This document shows, piece after piece, positions 59,996-64,000 of a DNA stretch of 64,000 nucleotides. How positions within the stretch are numbered: position 1 is the first letter of the stretch; each line of letters opens with the position of its first letter. The position numbers were made by a program, and so were the translations under genes. The notes below the pieces were generated by a model. That model made no database searches. It was given only the letters and a program-made list of their open reading frames with translations, and had not been told where the DNA came from. The DNA is from Mesorhabditis belari (taxonomy: Eukaryota > Nematoda > Chromadorea > Rhabditida > Rhabditidae): positions 2,658,001 to 2,722,000 of the forward strand of contig CAUEEP010000743.1 of assembly GCA_958450365.1 (NCBI GenBank), written 5' to 3'.

Positions 59996-60244
59996 AGTAA
60001 TAAAGGAAAAATTTCGATGTGTTACTTGGCTTTGGACTTATCAATAAAGTCATAAATTATAAACCTGTAAACTAGATTTGATGTGAATTTGAAAATTCTT
60101 AAACCTAAATTTTGTTATTTCGAATCGAGAAAACGAAATCAATCATTAGAAATGGGAGAAAAAAGGGGGCGGAAAGAGCTGGGGTTAAATTGGGGATAGA
60201 TCAAAAAGTTTCACCCGATACATTCCCCAACAAATAGCTGTGCA

Positions 60245-61493
60245 ATGGGTGGATCGTGTTTTTTCGCGATGATGCGACACTTTTTTCTTCCCCTTCTTCT
60301 CACCCTTTTGCCTATGCAACGGGTTTTCGGTGGATCTATGTAAGTTTCGGGATGATAGTAAGATCTCGATGCAATAAAGTTCTAATATAGTAAGATTCTT
60401 AAGATAATCAATTCAATCAATATTCTTAAGATCCTCTAATCTGTAGCAAGGCTCTTAGGATAATCATTAAGATTCTTTAAAATGTAGAAAGATTTAAGTT
60501 AATGCAGTACAATGGCTGAATATTTTTAAAATTCGAATATAATCAACCATTTACTGTTTAGAATTCGTCTAGAGAACTAAAATTTATCTGAACTAAAAAA
60601 AATCAACCATAAGTAAAATTTTCAGTGAACTCTTTCCTGGTTTGTTCTTGGCTTGCGGTGGAAGGACATGTAGTCAAAGTGGGTATTGTTTTAGAGTAAA
60701 GTTAAATGCTATGAGTACTGTAATACTATAGTTCTCTAGTTCTATAGTTCTATAGTTCTATAGTTCTATAGTTCTATAGTTCTTTAGTTCTATAGTCCTA
60801 TAGTTCTATAGTTCTATAGTTCTTTAGTTCTATAGTTCTTTAGTTCTATAGTTCTATAGTATCGTCGTTCTAGCATACTGTATTGAGTACTGTAGGTCTA
60901 TAGAATATGTACAATGGCAAACTCTAGTTGCAGTGACTACTTGAACAGATTTACAAAAAGAAAAGGCAAAAATGTTTCAGATGATCCGATCTTCTCGGGA
61001 ATTCCCAACATCCGCTACAACCAATGGAACAACTATCAACAAAATTCGGTGCAATACGGCTATGGAAACTACCAGCAAAACTATCAATACAACAACAACT
61101 ACAACAACAACTACAACAACAATTACAACTACAATAGCGCCTATTCGAACTATCGACCTACTTACTATAACAACGATAAGAACTACTATCAACAAATCTC
61201 TCAAAACTCGATTACCAACGATTATAGTAATCGGTTAGTTTTTCTCAAATATTTCTAAAAGTCTGTAATCAAAATTGATGGGCTCGCCCATTTTATTCAT
61301 TTGTCTTTTCTTATCTTTACTGAATAAGCACTCGTTAAATAGGTATTTCGGGGAAAATTTAAAGCTTTCTACGATATCGTTTTCTTTTTCTAGTGCCTAC
61401 TATGGACAGCAACAACAACAAAATTATGCTCGAAACTATCTATATCGACAGCAACAATACCAAAACAACTATAGAAGTTATGGAAAACGATGA
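60245..61493 (+). CDS. Secreted Asn/Tyr/Gln-rich protein with a four-cysteine head
   Basis: Four exons. The start at 60245 (MGGSCFFAMMRHFFLPLLLT) is a signal peptide, likely cut after VFGGS. The second and third exons give a compact Cys module (ACGGRTC, SQSGIC, TMANSSC). A short basic KRKGK follows, then about 120 residues dominated by Asn, Tyr and Gln (YGYGNYQQNYQY, repeated NNNYNNNY). The last exon (AYYGQQQQQNYARN) ends YRSYGKR. The layout suggests an extracellular structural or adhesive protein, or a peptide precursor, since GKR is an amidation-plus-dibasic signal; neither is proven. The intron before exon 3 contains a 10-bp repeat array. The 3' end of this gene, including its untranslated region, is duplicated downstream at 62283. 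Confidence 0.65.
60724..60870. repeat. 10-bp tandem repeat TAGTTCTATA
   Basis: About 14 units with CTTTAG variants, inside the intron before exon 3 of the N/Y-rich gene. Confidence 0.9.
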
Positions 61494-62282
61494 ACGAAGA
61501 AAACGATCTCATAAGAAAAACGAAATGAAATCAATGTTTTTTTTTTGTATATAAAAGCCTTGTGCTCAGGGAGTTGTTTGAATAAATTTTTGCATAAATA
61601 AATTGAAATTTGATTGTCTCTCGTTTATTTACCCTCAAAAAAAAAAATAGTAGAGTGAAATCGTTTCTTTTTCACCTCAAAGACACCACATAATTCTCTG
61701 AACTATTTTAAATCCTCAATATATAAGCTCGATCTTGTAGCTCTGTCAATTTTAAATTAGTTTTTAATGTCATATATACACGTGTCTAATTGTAGTTGTG
61801 TTTGTATATCAATTATCTTTCTTCGTCTACGCTGTTCAATCTGTTTGCATTGTCACTTTTCCTTGTCGGATAAAGTATATATACTATACTATACTTAATT
61901 GCTTTATTTCGGAGCCACTTTTGTAAAGAAGAATTTCGACTTTTGTTTGAATTTAACTTTTAACAGGACAAGAAGCTAGCATTGAGTAACAGAATCTAGG
62001 CTTTTAAGATTGTAGTTGAGTCTTATTAACAGAATCTAGGCTTTTAAGATTGTAGTTGAGTCTTATTAACAGAATCTAGGCTTTTAAGATTGTAGTTGAA
62101 CCTTTGGCAAAAGTCAGTCCTGATTTTTGACTTTACAATAGGCTAACTTTCAGGAACTATCTAGCAAAATCAACCCAATCAAGAGATCCAATCCATAAAA
62201 CTGTTCACACTTTCGTTTCCGGCCAAACTTTTGCCTTTGCCTTTGATCAACTCTCATTTGGATGATGAGGAGAAAAGTTATA
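61427..62282. repeat. Segmental duplication, unit 1
   Basis: Runs from the last exon of the N/Y-rich gene through its 3' flank to a truncated copy of exon 2 of the IgGFc-like gene (about 62155-62280). It is homologous to 62283-63150. Unit 1 lacks the 235-bp segment (62581-62815) that carries the signal-peptide exon in unit 2, and has about 200 bp (61695-61898) missing from unit 2. Confidence 0.88.
61985..62100. repeat. 39-bp repeat, three copies
   Basis: TTAACAGAATCTAGGCTTTTAAG with GATTGTAGTTGAGTCTTA follows itself three times in unit 1; unit 2 has about one copy (62925-62960). Confidence 0.9.
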
Positions 62283-62420
62283 CTCGAAACTATCTATATT
62301 GCAATTATGCAACAATACCAAAACAACTATAGAAGTTATGGAAAACGATGAACGAAACGAAGAAAACGATCTCATAAGAAAAAGGAAATGAAATCACTGT
62401 TTTTTTTTGTATATAAAAAC
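62283..62420 (+). pseudogene. Duplicated last exon and 3' flank of the N/Y-rich gene
   Basis: CTCGAAACTATCTATATTGC corresponds to the ARNYLY-encoding part of the last exon, but small changes (ATTATG in place of GACAG) break the frame. It has no upstream exons, so it is a dead 3' copy including the poly(A) region. Confidence 0.8.
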
Positions 62421-62709
62421 CTTGTGCTCAGGGAGTTGTTTGAATAAATTTTTGCATGAAGAAATTGAAATTTGATTGTCTCTCGTTTATTTACCCTCAA
62501 AAAAAAATAGTAGAGTGAAATCGTTTTTTTTTTTTTTGACTTCAAAGACACTACATAATTGCTTTATTTCGGAGCCACTTATCACAAAACGCATAAAATA
62601 ATAAATAAAAGTCAGCTACTTAAAAAAAGAGATTGGAAAAAAGGGGAATCATTGGGGGGAATCATTGGAGGGAAATCACAGTTGAATTCTTTGCTCAGAA
62701 GATTTTCAA

Positions 62710-64000
62710 ATGGTCAATGGAACAGTGCTTTTCGTTTTTCTCTCATTTTTCATCGCTTCATCGGTCACTTTTCGAATAATTTCTTCTCACAAAGGTCATT
62801 CCTTACTATTTAGACTTTTGTAAAGAAGAATTTAGACTTTTGTTTGACTTTTGTTTGACTTTAACTTTTAACAGGACAAGAAGCTAGCAGAGAGTAACAG
62901 ATTGAGTAACAGATTGAGTCTTATTAACATAATCTAGGCTTTTAAGATTGTTGGACTTTAAGATAGTTGAACCTTTGGCAAAAGTCAGTCTTGATTTTTG
63001 ACTTTACAATAGGCTAACTTTCAGGAAATCTAGCAAAATCAACTCAATCAAGAGATCCAATCCATAAAACTGTTCACGCTTTCGTTTCCGGCCAAACTTT
63101 TGTCTTTGCCGTGATCAACTCTCATTTGGATGATGAGGAGAAAAGTTACACCGAAAATATTACTCTAATCATCACCAACTATGATCAAACGTTTGATTTG
63201 ACATCAGTTTCGAAATCATTGAAAATCCCGAATTTAGAATCGCAGCCGATATCACGATTACCTCACCATTCATGACTTTACCAAACAATCAATTCACTGT
63301 ACCCGCTGCTGGGATTTATAGCGTTTGTGATTTGTGATCGAGAAATGAATGCAAATTGCTTCCAGTATATGCTTCCAACTGAGATTCAAACAAATTACCG
63401 AAACTTGCAAGCGAATTATATTGTGCCTTCAAATAAGAGTATTACAATGAAATCAAAAAACGCTAGGGTAAGCTCAGATACTTCAGCTTTTAGGCAGAAA
63501 TTTCAGGTATCGTTAGTGGTAAAGAATGCTCGATCAAACGGGTTTTCTGAAGACGATTATGTGATTTATCCGGTACTGTAAATAGCTTATGATGTGAAAA
63601 AGATGATAAAGATGATAAGATGATAAAAAGATGATAAAAAGATGATTAAAAAAGATATTCAGGCTTGCACATTGGGTAACCAATATCATTCGGTTGGCGA
63701 CGAATCGATCTGGAGAGGACACAACTCGACCAGCATTTGGTCAATCGTCGCCACTCAAGATAACACTTTGGTGGGGTTCAAATTTTCGAATCTTGTATAA
63801 GAATTGAACAAAACCCTCATCTTTAACATTTTCTATTCATCTTTTTATTGTAAAGTGGCACAAAACTCTCTAGGTAGCCATCTATCCCCCACTGGCACCT
63901 ATCAATTTCACTCTACAAACCGGTGAGGTGCTCACTTTCTCGTCGAATATTTACCCCATGTCCAACTATCGAATCATCACTTCAGCTCCAACTGGTTAGC
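62710..64000 (+). pseudogene. IgGFc-binding-domain-like secreted protein, frameshifted and cut by the window end
   Basis: Exon 1 (62710-62794) encodes a signal peptide (MVNGTVLFVFLSFFIASSVT) and joins in phase to an exon with KTVHAFVSGQTFVFAVINSH. Later exons read MTLPNNQFTVPAAGIYSV, ACTLGNQYHSVGD, STSIWSIVATQDNTLVGFKF, and PINFTLQTGEVLTFSSNIYP with NYRIITSAPTG. The order (propagated beta-rich repeats, VATQDNT, a leucine/glutamine L-x-x-G-E turn, then R-I-x-SS-P) resembles the N-terminal domain of IgGFc-binding proteins, mucin-associated secreted proteins; this is inference. Two frame changes, near 63205-63212 and at 63324-63337, break the model, so it is either a young pseudogene or assembly error. 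It continues beyond 64000. Confidence 0.5.

Larger units (their letters stand above)
58981..60090. repeat. Tandem duplication holding two MITE family 1 copies and one empty site
   Basis: TTTGATTTGCCGACTGGAAT followed by AACTTAAGTAATAAAGG at 58999 (empty). The same sequence at 59701 is split by a MITE after GACTTA and resumes TAAGTAATAAAGG at 59994. Downstream both share CTTGGCTTT and TAAACCTGTAAACT. Confidence 0.88.
52257..60244. other. 8-kb gene desert rich in tandem repeats
   Basis: No exon could be supported. It contains a 389-bp tandem duplication, two minisatellites, MITE copies, a tRNA-like head and long T- or A-rich stretches. The few frames of 60-100 codons are low-complexity or lack splice-consistent neighbours. 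Confidence 0.55.

Noticed and set aside
60977..61204. Val/Ile-rich minus-strand frame
   Set aside because: It is the antisense shadow of the Asn/Tyr-rich exon of the secreted protein.

Overview
The window is animal nuclear DNA, almost certainly from a chromadorean (rhabditid-like) nematode. Genes are cut by many very short introns (about 38-55 bp) with TTTTCAG/TTTTAG acceptors. Several start codons lie a few bases after such an acceptor with no exon in front, as expected for spliced-leader trans-splicing. The proteins read best as homologues of nematode and other metazoan families. All gene models were spliced by eye, so exon borders are approximate.

Layout. 1-2494 (-): Q/M/P-rich Mediator-15-like coactivator, 3' end outside the window. 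4671-5453 (+) mitochondrial ribosomal protein L40, then 5652-8406 (+) exonuclease 1, in operon-like spacing. 8407-12312: transposon debris. 12313-14306 (+): unrecognised protein with an F-box-like stretch. 14821-17106 (-): BMP-type receptor-regulated Smad. 18097-19369 (-): ABITRAM/FAM206. 19713-21766 (-): apoptosis-inducing factor (AIF/WAH-1), with a mitochondrial presequence/membrane-anchor gene at 22341-23482 (-) that may be its 5' part. 24319-26178 (-): ornithine aminotransferase. 30281-34049 (-): SLC17-type transporter. 34233-36834 (-): nematode sulfotransferase. 38384-40167 (+): PPTC7-like PP2C phosphatase. 41238-42992 (+): ribose-5-phosphate isomerase. 43345-46020 (+): sedoheptulokinase. 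46148-47866 (-): unrecognised protein. 50700-52256 (-): small multi-pass membrane protein. 60245-61493 (+): secreted N/Y/Q-rich protein. 62710-64000 (+): secreted IgGFc-binding-like protein carrying frameshifts, running off the end.

How genes relate. AIF, ornithine aminotransferase, L40 and PPTC7 are mitochondrial. Ribose-5-phosphate isomerase and sedoheptulokinase are adjacent on one strand, 353 bp apart, and both feed the non-oxidative pentose phosphate pathway. L40/EXO1, AIF/ABITRAM and sulfotransferase/SLC17 also have nematode-operon-like spacing.

The most unusual content is repetitive. One TA-flanked inverted-repeat MITE family has eight copies, one of which is split by a nearly complete Tc1-like transposon. 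Other foldback elements sit in introns. At least two tRNA-headed SINE-like families are present, with (CAGA)n and (TATTTG)n tails. There is a 38-bp perfect palindrome, a roughly 750-bp minisatellite, and a tandem segmental duplication that copied the 3' end of the N/Y-rich gene together with a truncated copy of the gene downstream of it.
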